Positions 19,181-30,238 of a stretch of 64,000 nucleotides of DNA are shown piece by piece (within the stretch, counting starts at the first letter, position 1; each line of letters begins with the position of its first letter). A program made the position numbers and the translations under genes. Where the stretch lies: contig OW569379.1 in the NCBI GenBank assembly GCA_937625935.1, positions 1 through 64,000 on the forward strand, given 5' to 3'. Source of the stretch: Tetramitus jugosus (lineage: Eukaryota; Heterolobosea; Eutetramitea; Acrasida; Vahlkampfiidae). Under the pieces are notes generated by a model. That model ran no database searches and had not been told where the DNA came from. It saw only the letters and a program-made list of their open reading frames with translations.

Positions 19181-22100
19181 TTATTGCGATTGAATACTCG
19201 TCATGGGTCTAGACGAACTGGAGGCATTACGACTATTCACCCTCTTCCTCTCCTGATCGTACAATTTTTGTTGATTCTGATTCGCCAAGTACTTGCTATT
19301 GTTGTTGATAAACACAACCATTTGTTCATTGTTGGAGATTCGATAAATGTTGTCTTTCTCATTCTGGTAGATGATGGGGTCATTTGTGAACAGAATAGAT
19401 TGACCAAATGACCTTTGACTGTCTGAAGCCGAAGGAGCCTTCCTAAGTTCTCCTTTGTAGAATAGAACATCGTCAACATAGACCTCTAACTCTTCTACGC
19501 CTCTCTCGGGCGTCTTACTGTAATTCCAAATTTTTATCATCGATATTGCCACCGGTTCGTCGAATATGATGTACAGATGGTTCGTTTCATCTGGATTGTA
19601 TGGTGTTAACCACATATGCCTATCATTCCAGGTATCGTTCACTTGATCTACCAGCTTGTCCAGAGTTCTCATATCGTTCCTACACTCAGGAAGCTCTGCG
19701 ATACTCCGTGGTTCAGCATGAATGTTGCTCATAGTTAGAGAAATGGGTTGGTTGGCCGCATCATAGATCTCAATTCCGTTCAAACCAATAAAATGTTGAT
19801 CTCCATGAGTCGATAACAATCGAAATTTAAAGACATATCCAGTTGGTAAGAGCGCACACTCATAGTCTTGTCTCGGAGTTTCCATCTTGTTGCTCTTCAC
19901 TCTCATGATTGCCTGTTGGATTCCTCCATTCAAAATAGAGGAACTTCTCACCGAAACTGTTCCTTCTTGTCCGCTATCATAGAGAAAAATCGTATGACCA
20001 TAATCAAAGCTAGTGTTCCCTGGTGCTTTTCTGACAATATGCCCCTCAGAAGTGATACATTTTCCATCGATAGATATTCTAATTTTCTTGCATCCTCTGA
20101 AAGAATCTTCTAAACTCTTATTGTAATTGTAAACGCGAAGGGCACACACTCGAGTTGGTTCTTTAAAGTCAATAATGAGATGTGGATTGTCGAATAAAGT
20201 CAAAGGTATCAACCACATGTGACTATCATCTGTAGTAATATTGTGTCCATCGACTAGCTTATCGAGTGTTCGATAATCTCCTGAATGTCCAGATATAGTG
20301 TTCATGTCCTGTGGGACTGCAGTTAATTGAGAAGAGGAAATGGGTATGGGATTCATGGTTTGATCCAAAATTTCTATTCCAGTAAGACCTATGTAATGCA
20401 AATCACTCCAGGAGCTCTCAAAGTCGATACGAATCTGCTCACACACACCAGATTCAGGGACACCTCGAGTCGTAGTTTTTGTTATTCCATTTAGTCTGGG
20501 AATTGATTGCACGCTAGGATTGATATTGCTGTGAGGATGATAGAAATCTTTTTGCAGGATAGCACTGGTCGTTGGTCTCTCAGAAGGATTTAAGCTTTTA
20601 AAGTGGAGATCAACATTGAATTCACCATCAAATTCTTGTTGTTTGCTAGCTGTGGAGGGTCTTTCGCCCACGATTGAGTCTCTGAACAATTGAGCTGTTT
20701 CCTCAATGGATGGAGTTGTATTATTATGGATCGAGTCATAGAGCTCTATTTCGGCCAGAGTATTCTCATTAGTTGTGAAAAGAATACATTCAGCCAATTG
20801 AATGGCATTGTGAATTGTTCCAGATGCTTTGCGTATTTCTCCTTTAAATATTAGAACATCATCCAACATTATTTCAACATATCGAACACCTCTGTATGAG
20901 TGAATTCTTGACTTATTGTAGTTCCAAACACGGATCATGCTGATGGATGTTATCTGGTCGAATGTCACATATATAAAATGATTGTTACCTGGAGTGTATG
21001 GAGTCAGCCATGCATGCATATCATCACATGTGTTGTTTAGACCATCGAACAATTTTTCAATTGTTCGAGGGTCGTTTGTGTATTCCGGAAGAATGTTGAT
21101 ATCTGCCGGGTCAGCAGACACCTGTTCTCTGAGATTTCTTAACTTTACTATTTTACCATCGAAGTCGAAAATCTCTATTCCAGACAGCCCTATGTAATGA
21201 GGATCACCCCAACTTGCTTTACAATTGAAGGTTAGCTTCTTACCCGAAGGATGCAACGGAATCTCAAAAACATCCTGATTCGAAGTATTCATAGCACTGT
21301 CCTCTGTTGAAGGAATGTTGAAATGACTGGTTTTTTTCCATTTGCCACGCTGGATGTTATTGATTTCAATAGGGGATGCAGCTCGATTATTTGTGTGTAA
21401 TGTTCTTTCTGTGACAATGGCTTTCATTGACTCATATGAACTGATCTCCGTTTCACTCTCAGAATCACTACTATCCTCTATGATTGTATCTCGAGATTTC
21501 AGTCGTCCTGAATGAGCCATTGCGAAGTGCATAAGAGAGTCCATCGACTGTTCTAGTGTTGAAGGACGTCTTCTTGGAGTATGAGAACGATCTCTCAGGT
21601 TTTGGTCAGATGACATCTCGTTAGTTTTTGGAGAATCAATGGGAGAGGTGCCCGACCGACCAGGGCGATGATCATCCGAAGATGACAAGGGATTCGATAA
21701 CGCTGAAATGAGTGGTCGAGAAGCCCTTCGGCTACCCCTGGAGTTATTACTAAATGTTCTTCTCTCTTGGGATATTGGACGCGGTCTAGACCTTATGCCT
21801 GATTCATTGGGGGAAAGGGATCCCTCTTGAATGTTTACTTCGGGCAACCGTTGCGTAGGTTGTCCCCGAGATACTGGTCTTGATTCAGATGCATCACTGG
21901 TGGTCATGTTTAAGTTCGATTTTTTGTCGCCATGCTCTTCTGCCATCCATAGAACATGACTCTTATCTGAGTATTCGACTTCATGAGAATCAAACAGAGT
22001 ATTGACAGGTGAATCTACATGCGTGCTAGTAGACCGAATAGGCTCCTTCAATTGTACACCTCCTTGCAGTAGCAATTCATCAACAAACTATTCATTGTGA

Positions 22101-23065
22101 ATAAATATCAAACAATAAAAGGAGTTTCCCAACAATGCAAGTGTTCGTGTACTTACGACTAATACTCTGCTCATGGCCTCTTCCGATAGGCTCTTAATTT
22201 TAGATATTAACAAATCCTGAATAACAACATGTGATTCAGGAGACTGCATGCTATCATCTGTAATACTATTGGCTGATTGACTGTTGTTGGATTCCAACTC
22301 TCCAAAAACTAGTGGTTTTCCTTGAGATATACTCGTCCTTCTCCGGATATTTGCAGGAAATGTTTCTCTTTTTCGTAGGTTGTTCTCCGATAAACTCTTG
22401 CGAATGCTCGACACTTCCTCTCTAAAATCTTGGTCAAATTCACTGCTTTCGCTCTCAGAATCACTTGATATCCTTTCCTCCTCAACCTCAAATATCTTTT
22501 GTGATTTTGTTGTATGGGCATCTTTGAATATCATTTTAGGTTCCCTATTCCAATTACTTCGTTTTTGATTGTTCAAAGAGTAGTAGTCTTCTTTCATTAG
22601 ATTTTCATCCTCCTTTGACAACGAGATGCGTCTTGTTCTTTGTGAGAATACTTCATTACCGTTAGAATTGTATAAATTAGAATTGAAAGCACTATTATGA
22701 TTACTACTACTATTGATTTGATTGATGTTGGAGGATTTTGTCTTTGATCTCGCCCGATTGGCTCCACTGAAGCACAGATTGAATCCTTGTTCTCGTTGCT
22801 TCAGCTCTCGGTTCTTCGAATCCATTTCTTCCAACTGCCTCTTTTGACGATTTCTCTCTTGCAATTGATTCAAGTATTCGCTGTACTGTGTGTTCACTGG
22901 TCCTGGTGGTCGAACGGAAGATCGATCCTCCCTGTTCGGAATTACTGTTTTAATATTTTGATAGTTCCATCGTCTTCTGTTGTTTGGATTCTCTGACTCG
23001 TGCATGTTCTGTTGCTGTTCACTCATTCTGTAACCAATAGGTGTCTCATTTCCATCTTCGTCCAT
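19181..23065 (-). CDS. KATNIP: KATNIP-like (katanin-interacting protein) with three DUF4457-type repeats
   Basis: This protein has about 1271 residues in two exons, 23065-22157 and 22087-19181. The 69-bp phase-0 intron has donor GTAAGT and acceptor AATAG. The N-terminus has the short coiled segment YLNQLQERNRQKRQ typical of KATNIP, then a long disordered S/N/R-rich region. Three repeats follow at about residues 587-710, 857-975 and 1060-1175. Each carries SxGDxHYIGLxGIEI, MWLxPY, and xVWNYNKS followed by RG. KATNIP associates with basal bodies and ciliary microtubules, so a flagellar role is likely. A fragment of repeat 2 is duplicated downstream at 18785-18860. Confidence 0.8.
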
Positions 23066-23146
23066 CGTGTTCTTTTATCAAAATTCAAACAAGCTTGGAA
23101 AATGCTGTAATTTCGAGCGCAAGTTTATTGGCGCCAATACCAGGGC

Positions 23147-24870
23147 TTAGTTCGTTTTCTTTGCTTGTTGTCTCTTGCGTTTGAATTTTGGTTCTGCAAT
23201 CAACAAGATTGGATAAATGACTGCTGCAAGAATTGGAATGCATGCATAGGTCTCTCTGTAGAAAAAGACAGTCTCTTTGACGCTCAATAAAATGAAAGAG
23301 GCGCCAATATAGTTCATACCACCGACTGTGGCGATCCAGCCCACAATATTGTAGAGCATGACATCTGGACGCTTCAACAAAGCCCAGCCGTGAATACCAT
23401 TCTTATACTCCTCTTCAGTTCTAAAGAAGAGAGGCCTCATAACATTTCTGGCCTTTCTTCCAGCGTCGACACCGACACCAGCAATCAAGAAGAAAATGTA
23501 GTACCCAGGATAAAATCCATGCCATGCAGCACTAGCCATGAAACTCTCAAACACTTGTCTAGTGGATGGTGCTTGACCTCGCTTCTTGTTTCTCAAGTAG
23601 GCATAATTCTTGAGCCACAAGTGAACAGAGATATTCCAGCTGCTTGCTAGCCAGTAAGGTGAGGTAGCAAACTCAAAACCGAAGAGACTTACTTGCTTAA
23701 TGTTGTTCCATTGACCGTTCTTTGGATTATAACCAAAGCCAGTGAGCAAACATGCACCCTGGGCAATGAACCAAACAAGATAATATCTAAATCGGAACAG
23801 TGTGACCATCACCTGAATAAATATCATCTTCTGAACGAATGACATTGCAGAGAAGGTGCCTTGTTCGTTAATAATCAGCTCTCTTGGATACTTGTCAATT
23901 TGTGCAAAGAATGCAAAGGCGAAAAATATCATGATAAAGTTGAAAACGACAGCAACGATATTGGGTCTCACTTCAACCTTGTCCTTGGTTTCCGAAACAT
24001 GATAATCACTCAAAAAGTCATCATAATACTTGTAATCAAATGTTGGACCTGCGAGGAGAGCTGGGAAATAGAAATTGAATGAAAAATAGGAGATGAGATC
24101 TGGAAAATGCTCAACTGCCTTCTCTGCTACAGTAGGATCCAATTGATCTCTATGATCCCAATCAGCATAATTGAATGCAATCGAAACAATTCTCAGTGTC
24201 ATCATCATGAGCATGGCACTGTAATCGACTTGAACACCAGCATAATCCGTAGTCATACGAATCAAGTGACTGTTTCACATTTTTGATCACATCAGCAGCA
24301 TTTGCGACAGCGAGAGAAAGAAAAAAATGTGAATTCTTTCTCTTCTAACAAGAAAAGCAACAACGCAAATAACAATGACAATCATATCACACACACACAA
24401 ATAACAACAACAACAACAACATACGTCAAGCTCAAGTAGCCCCATGCCCAGAGAAACACAAATCTACTTGCTCCTCTGCCTCCAATCTTCATCAACAACC
24501 AACTGACAAAAGCAGAAACGACACCATGCCATCCATTATAACCAAACACAAAAAAGCAAATAAAGAGACCGACACTGGCCATGTAGAGCTCCTTGATCTT
24601 CTTTGGCACATGCTTTGAATTGTTAAACATTGTTAATCGATAGATGAGACCCAATGGATAAGTGGAGAACAAGAGCAATACAAATAGAACTTGATCTTGT
24701 TTCAGTCCAATGGAAGATCCCAGTGCGTACAATGGTTGATACACGGGTTGAAACAATTGATGCAATGGTTCACCGATTGGCATCATGAGTGATTTGAACA
24801 TGTAACCACTTTTGACAAATGGTTGCAGCGGAAGAACAAACTGTGAAATGATTGTGTCGTCGATGCTCAT
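23147..24870 (-). CDS. MBOAT lysophospholipid acyltransferase
   Basis: This protein has about 522 residues in two exons, 24870-24425 and 24269-23147. The start is at MSIDDTII. The 155-bp intron (GTATGT ... ACAG) contains GTT and GT microsatellites. Across the junction the protein reads SLT-HLIRM, a conserved MBOAT segment. The catalytic pair is in place: Asn at about 361 in SSWNISVHLWLKNY and His at about 399 in SAAWHGFYPGYYIFF. Multiple membrane segments span the length. These enzymes transfer acyl groups from acyl-CoA to lysophospholipids in the ER membrane (Lands cycle). The exact head-group specificity cannot be read. It is divergent from the TPR gene. Confidence 0.88.
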
Positions 24871-25310
24871 TTTTCGTCCTTGTGTGACCAGCAGCGGATT
24901 TTGTTTTGTTTTTTCAGCGCCAATGTTTTTGGGATGGCGCAATGATCGGAAGAACCTAAAGTTCGCTCCGACAGTCCGTTTGAATACAACCATCTCCGTT
25001 GGTCTTTCAACTTCTTGTGTGCATTGGTGGTGGGATAATTCATTCACAATGCTGATAACTACCTTGAGTTGTACAGTTGGGTATCTCCAACGGTACATAC
25101 GCCAGTCGCTTTCAACCAACTCGTTCGTTGGTCTTTGAGCGAAATATAGCCAGAGATACCACACAATTCATTGAATTGTTTTCCATTGTATGGAGTGGAA
25201 ACTTTTTCAAGGAATGATCAATGGAAGTGTCGAACAAGCGCCTGGCGTTAAAATTGTGAAAAAAAATCAACTGAATTCAAGAGAAAAAGCAAAGCACTCA
25301 AACAACACAT
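24871..25310. other. Divergent intergenic region, MBOAT and TPR genes
   Basis: This 440-bp region separates two divergently transcribed genes. In-frame sequence continues upstream of the MBOAT ATG (another ATG gives MVVFKRTV about 48 residues earlier), but it lacks family similarity. AGCGCCAAT near 24918 and CGCCTGGCG near 25240 are GC-rich islands in AT-rich DNA. Function unknown. Confidence 0.45.
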
Positions 25311-26630
25311 ATGATCAAACCTCCATCTTCTTCCACAACAACCACAACAAGCAATCTTAAACAAACGCCAATGAACAAGAGACCCACCACATCCACCACC
25401 ACAACTTCACCTCACTCCTTCCCATCCACCTCCACCCACAACCACTATTCTCACACGACGAGTGATCACGAAACGAACAACAATGATCACAACAATCACA
25501 TGAACAACAATACCGATCGGAACCTCTCCTCTGTCATTTCAAAACAAACACCTCACACACCCAACACCACCAAAACGGCCATCAAGAAACAATCATCATC
25601 AGTAGGAGGAGAAGGAGGAGAAGAATTAGAAACCACAAATAATGTTGATGTTGATGATGACGATCAACAACGAACACCCACTCTCAGCAGAAAAAGCATT
25701 TCTAGAAGAAAAAGAACAAAAACTCCAGTCACAAGCAGTAACAGCAATACTCCAGCACTCAAAAAACAAAAAATAGAAAATGGTAGTAACAATAACAATC
25801 ATAGTAATAGTAGTAATAGTAATAAGGTAATAGCTGCTGAGAAACACTATGTCAATGCCACTCAATTTTTTCAATCACAAGACTATGAATCAGCACTGGA
25901 AGAGTACAAGGCATGTGTTGCCATACAGTCGAATCATGTAGATGGATGGAATGACTTGGGATTGACTCATTTGAGAATGGATCAGTATGAACAAGCGATT
26001 GAATGCTTTAAAAAAGTGTTGAGTTTGGATGAGAAGAATGCGAGAGCTTGGTTCAATATTGGCACAGTGCATCAAGAGAAGAATCACATGAAAAAATCGA
26101 TTGCGTGCTTCAAGAAGGCGATTCAAGTCGATAAATCATTTATTGATGCGTATGTGTCGTTGGGCGATCTGTATGATTCGATTGAAAAGTATGCATCAGC
26201 GAAAAAATATTGTAAAATTGCGTTACAATTGGATGGTGAGCACGTGGGCGCACATTTGAATTTGGGAGTAACGTATCATAATTTGAAACAGTACAAGAAT
26301 GCGATTAGGCAGTACATGACTGTGATTGAGTTGGCTGAAACGACATCTACAGAGTATGCTCAGGCTTGGATCAATGCTGGAGAAACGTTTATGAACATGG
26401 GCAAGTACATGGAAGCGATTCATTACATTTCTAGGGCGATTACGATGAAGATGGTGGAAGATGAAGCATATGACAGTTTGGCCACAGTGTTTGAAGAGAT
26501 GAATCTATTGGATTCAGCCTTGTATTTCTATGAGAAGGCTCTTGCGATCAATCCTGAACATTCACATGCCACGGAACGCAAGGAACAATTGACGAAGCAG
26601 CAGTCAGAAAAAACTGCTGGCAGTAGTTAG
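25311..26630 (+). CDS. TPR-repeat protein with low-complexity N-terminus
   Basis: This is a 439-residue protein. Residues 1-165 are S/T/N/H-rich low complexity with a basic RRKRTK patch, probably disordered and possibly nuclear-localising. From about 180 to 430 there are about seven tetratricopeptide repeats with the usual W/G/Y/A/P spacing (GWNDLGLTHLRMDQYEQAI, AWFNIGTVHQEKNHMKKSI, ALYFYEKALAINPEHSHA). TPRs form a helical scaffold for protein binding. No catalytic or chaperone-binding signature identifies a specific partner. Confidence 0.85.
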   Translation: MIKPPSSSTTTTTSNLKQTPMNKRPTTSTTTTSPHSFPSTSTHNHYSHTTSDHETNNNDHNNHMNNNTDRNLSSVISKQTPHTPNTTKTAIKKQSSSVGGEGGEELETTNNVDVDDDDQQRTPTLSRKSISRRKRTKTPVTSSNSNTPALKKQKIENGSNNNNHSNSSNSNKVIAAEKHYVNATQFFQSQDYESALEEYKACVAIQSNHVDGWNDLGLTHLRMDQYEQAIECFKKVLSLDEKNARAWFNIGTVHQEKNHMKKSIACFKKAIQVDKSFIDAYVSLGDLYDSIEKYASAKKYCKIALQLDGEHVGAHLNLGVTYHNLKQYKNAIRQYMTVIELAETTSTEYAQAWINAGETFMNMGKYMEAIHYISRAITMKMVEDEAYDSLATVFEEMNLLDSALYFYEKALAINPEHSHATERKEQLTKQQSEKTAGSS

Positions 26631-26991
26631 CGAAGATTGTTTTGAATTGGCAAGTAACTTTAGTACTTGAATACAATTGATAACTTTTTTTTATGGTCTG
26701 TGACAAAAATGATCAAAAATGGGAAGTTACACTCGACCACACAACACCCACATGTCATTCACTCTCTTACACATAAACCAGATGTGTTCTTCTTCTGCCG
26801 CACTGTACCTCCTCGGAGGCACACAATGATGAGAGGCAAAACAGCATCCTCACACACAGATATACACAGATACTTATCAGTCGCGGTTTATCAAAATGAT
26901 AAGGATCCTTCTCCGCCTCCTCATGATTGGAAACTACTTTGTCTTTGGGGAATCTTTTGAAGAGTTATATAAGAAACAAACAAAAAACTCT
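26631..26991. other. Convergent intergenic region
   Basis: This 360-bp region lies between the stop of the TPR gene and the stop of the minus-strand papain-fold-like gene. An open + frame to 26960 has no family resemblance and I do not accept it. Terminator and polyadenylation signals for both genes should lie here. Confidence 0.5.
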
Positions 26992-28403
26992 TTAGAACCA
27001 TTCCTTCTTGAATGATGCAGTAATGGTTGGATCCTTGAAGGGACATTCTGGATCAGGTGTGAACTTTGCATCTTCACCATGCTTGAAATGTCTCAACCAG
27101 AACGCTCTGTCAAAACTCTTGAGCAACATCCATTCCATGGGATAATTCTCCTGGAACAATGGCTCCTTTGCGATCAACTCCTTGACAAAATCGTCCAATT
27201 CTTGATGAGTATTGAACCGTTTCTTGCTCTCCTTGATCTCCAGATTGACTCTCATTTCGTTCGTAATTGGAAAATCGAGTTCACACTGGCCCTTGGATCT
27301 CAAATTGTTCAAATATTCACCCAACGGTCCTTCAAAGTTCAATGGCACGCCCAACGACTTGCACAAATCATCGACAAACTGTTGACAATTGGCACTCTTT
27401 TGATTGTACGTACGATTCGTATTCCAATCAATAATCACCTGAGACACTTTTTCGATTGTGTCATTGATTTCGAATTCGATGCCTCCAAAGTCCAAATCAG
27501 CAGCCAACATGGCAGCACTGCTGTAGCACTTTCTAGGGATGCACAATGAGGAATTGTTCCATTCCAAGTACCACGGTCCAACCACCAACGCACTATGGAA
27601 CATGCCAAACTGTTGTTGATGATCAATTTTGGTAAGAATCGGACTGAGCATTTTTCGCAGTGCTTTTTGTGCGTCGCTCTTGCAAATTTCGGCCACGACG
27701 AGCTTGACCTTGACCGTTTGTTTACTGCTGAGTTTCATGCATGGTTGATCATTTTCCTGTCGAATCTCGTCCAGATTAAAATCAATGTCATTGAAAGCTT
27801 CGTCGTCCTCTGGGTCGTACACTCCGTCTTTGCTGTTGGGGAATTGGGCAACAGACTCGGATGTCGATGAGAAGACAGAGGTGTTGGTAGACTTTTGTTG
27901 TGCATGGATCATTTTGGCTTGAGCTTCATCCAATTTTTTAAACTATTGGTATATCGATATCGTTTGAGTGAGTGGGTTAGCTTGTGCAAACATGATGTTT
28001 TTTTGTTGTCGCTTTTGTATTTTTCCATTTTTATCTTTACAAAAAATGAAATAAAAAACACAAGGCGAAATTGTGTGCACACACACACAAAAGCAAAACT
28101 GCACATGATAGTAGAATAGGGGAACACACATACGGCTTCGACTGTGCTAGCAAATTCAGGATTCAAGTACCACTCTACCAAATCCTCCTTGAGGCACAAT
28201 GAACGAGCCCATTCCAACAATTCATCACTAGGCATAGCAGAAGCTTGCTTGTTGCTTTTTTTCAATTTGTTTACAATGGCCTCTTCTGGATTCATGTTCA
28301 AGCTGTCAACACTGGACATGTTGTTTTTGGACCGCGATTGTGGAGGTGAAGCCGTCTCTTCATTCTTTGACATGAGAGACAATTTGTTGAGAAGTTTCTT
28401 CAT
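26992..28403 (-). CDS. Predicted papain-fold (NlpC/P60- or PPPDE-like) protein
   Basis: This protein has about 406 residues in two exons, 28403-28134 and 27942-26992. The 191-bp phase-0 intron has donor GTATGT and acceptor AATAG. Residues about 60-90 (DELLEWARSLCLKEDLVEWY) form a small helical region. The core holds FHSALVVGPWYLEW, with a candidate His at its second residue, and SANCQQFVDDLCKSLG, with a candidate Cys. This His-then-Cys order in a domain of about 130 residues suits a circularly permuted papain-like fold. A thiol hydrolase or acyltransferase activity is possible, but this is inference from motif layout. Confidence 0.7.
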
Positions 28404-28656
28404 TTTTTTTCAATCTTTTCAGTTAACGCTGCTGGTGTTTGTTGTTGAGGTGGTGTGGAGGTTTTTTTTTTGTCGAGTTTGTGGGTCAAAGTTTCCGTTC
28501 CAAAAGATATTGTCTCTGCGGCGGAGTTTGGAGAGTTGTGCGCAAAACAGAACTTTTATTTTGACGTCTTGTGTTTTACAATGACATTCGATTGACCGAC
28601 AGAACAATGTCTCAAGAACAATACCTATCTGATTTTACACGCAATGAAACGACGTT

Positions 28657-29842
28657 TTATTCTCCGTAAGCGTCACTCAAAAACTTCTTGTAGATGGACA
28701 TGAACTTGGCAGTGAATGCTTCCAGATGGAAGATGGCTCTGCTGCCAGATTTGAGACGATGCTCGTAAAAGGCCGCCCAGTATACAATCTGGAACTGCAA
28801 TTGTGGATCAGCATTGTTGTATGTCAATAGCTGTTGTGTCACCTTCTTCAAAATCAACTCTGCTGGAATACAGTTCGTAATTAGTGAGTAGTACTTTTCT
28901 CTAAGCATGTAGAGCTTTGATGGCGATTGTTCTTCCATCATATCCTTGGCAATATCTTGAATAAAGCGTTCCCAATCAGCCAATTTAATGGTTTGGTCAG
29001 CTTTGAAAGGATATTGATCGACCTTTGATGCCTCCAGAGCTAATAGTGCCTTTCTCAAATTTCCATCTGCAGCCTCTGCAATTCTTTCAGCAAATGCTTT
29101 TGGCAATTGAAGATTCTCTTGCGTTGCAACACTGTGCAACACAGATAAAACATCTTCTTGAGAGGGAGCGGGCACACGAATACATAGACATCTACTCCGA
29201 ACCGGGCCCAAAACTTTGCTCATTCCGTTTGCACACAATATTAATCTGCATGTTTTCATATATTTCTCCATTGTTCTTCTCAGAGCTTGTTGAGCTTCTC
29301 TGGTCAATCCATCAACTTCATTCAACACGACAACCTTAAAGTTCTTTTGATCAGAGGATTGACCGTGTTCAATAGGTGCACTAGAGGCAATCTCCTTGAT
29401 CAAATTAGAAATAACATATCGATCATAAACACCATAATCACTTGGATTCACTTCAATATGAGAAGCAGATGAGAGCAGAGTGACTGTAATGGTCTTGGAA
29501 CCTGAAGCGCCAACCTTTAGATCCTTGTTCTCCAGTTTTACTTTTTCAGCTTTGGCACCAAACAATTGTTTCAGAATAGCCATGACTCTGTGATTACACA
29601 CAAGCAGTAACCAACCAACAAACAACAATGCATTTTTGTTAAAAATTGTAAAAAACAACAATACAAGAAGGAAGGCGAAATGAACACACATACCTCGTTT
29701 TTTTGCCGGCACCTGATGGACCATATAAAAGCATGTGTGGGAAATCGCCTGACTTTACAATGTTTTTCAATTGCTTCGAAAGTGGCTTATGAATTTCCAT
29801 CCTGTCAAAGGATGTTGGTCTGTACTTGTCTACCCACAACAT
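28657..29842 (-). CDS. RFC3: Replication factor C subunit 3
   Basis: This protein has about 359 residues in two exons, 29842-29694 and 29587-28657. The 106-bp intron interrupts codon 50, right after the Walker A GPSGAGKK (41-48). The N-terminus MLWVDKYRP is the RFC box. NEVDGL is the subunit-typical Walker B variant, and RSRCLCIRV contains the SRC arginine-finger motif. The C-terminal collar domain follows. RFC loads the PCNA clamp onto primer-template junctions in the nucleus. I began at MLWVDKY because the preceding in-frame codons lack an ATG. A TTTGGCGC element sits 84 bp upstream. Confidence 0.95.
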
Positions 29843-30238
29843 TGTCTCGATCACACTCCAATTTTTTTTATTCTTGTTTTACTTCGAAGTTTTCAACAAT
29901 TTTTTTCACCGAGCGCCGCAATCTTTTTGGCGCGAACAGCATATGGAACCGACTGAAACTTCAAGGCTAGAACTTCAGCTATGAACTTGAGTAACTCCAG
30001 TGCTGAACCAAAAAAAACTTGGCCTCACAAAAACTCAAAAAAACAAAAACTTGATTGCACAAAACCACCAATAGCCAGTCACCACACTCACACAAGAAGA
30101 ATATTTTGTTCCGTCTCACTTTCCGAACAACAAAAAATTCACTCTGACTGACTTTCGTAGTTTTTACACATCAAAAAACACCAACAATAAGAAGAAGAAC
30201 AACAAATACATTGATATATATATTTAAATAACAACAAT
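29843..30238. promoter_or_regulatory. Divergent RFC3/CUL3 promoter with E2F-like site
   Basis: This 396-bp region lies between divergent starts. At 29926-29933 is TTTGGCGC, a perfect match to the E2F/DP consensus TTTSSCGC, with GCGCCGC close by at 29913-29919. RFC genes are E2F-controlled S-phase genes in plants and animals, so a cell-cycle promoter is a reasonable inference here. The CUL3 side is AT-rich with TATATATATTTAAAT at about 30215-30229, about 10-25 bp before the ATG. Confidence 0.5.

Noticed and set aside
24382-24422. GTT and GT microsatellites as a possible regulatory repeat
   Set aside because: They lie wholly in the MBOAT intron, where simple repeats need no special explanation.
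26667-26960. 97-codon + frame between convergent genes
   Set aside because: It lies in a presumed 3' UTR region, lacks a good start and has no homology signal.
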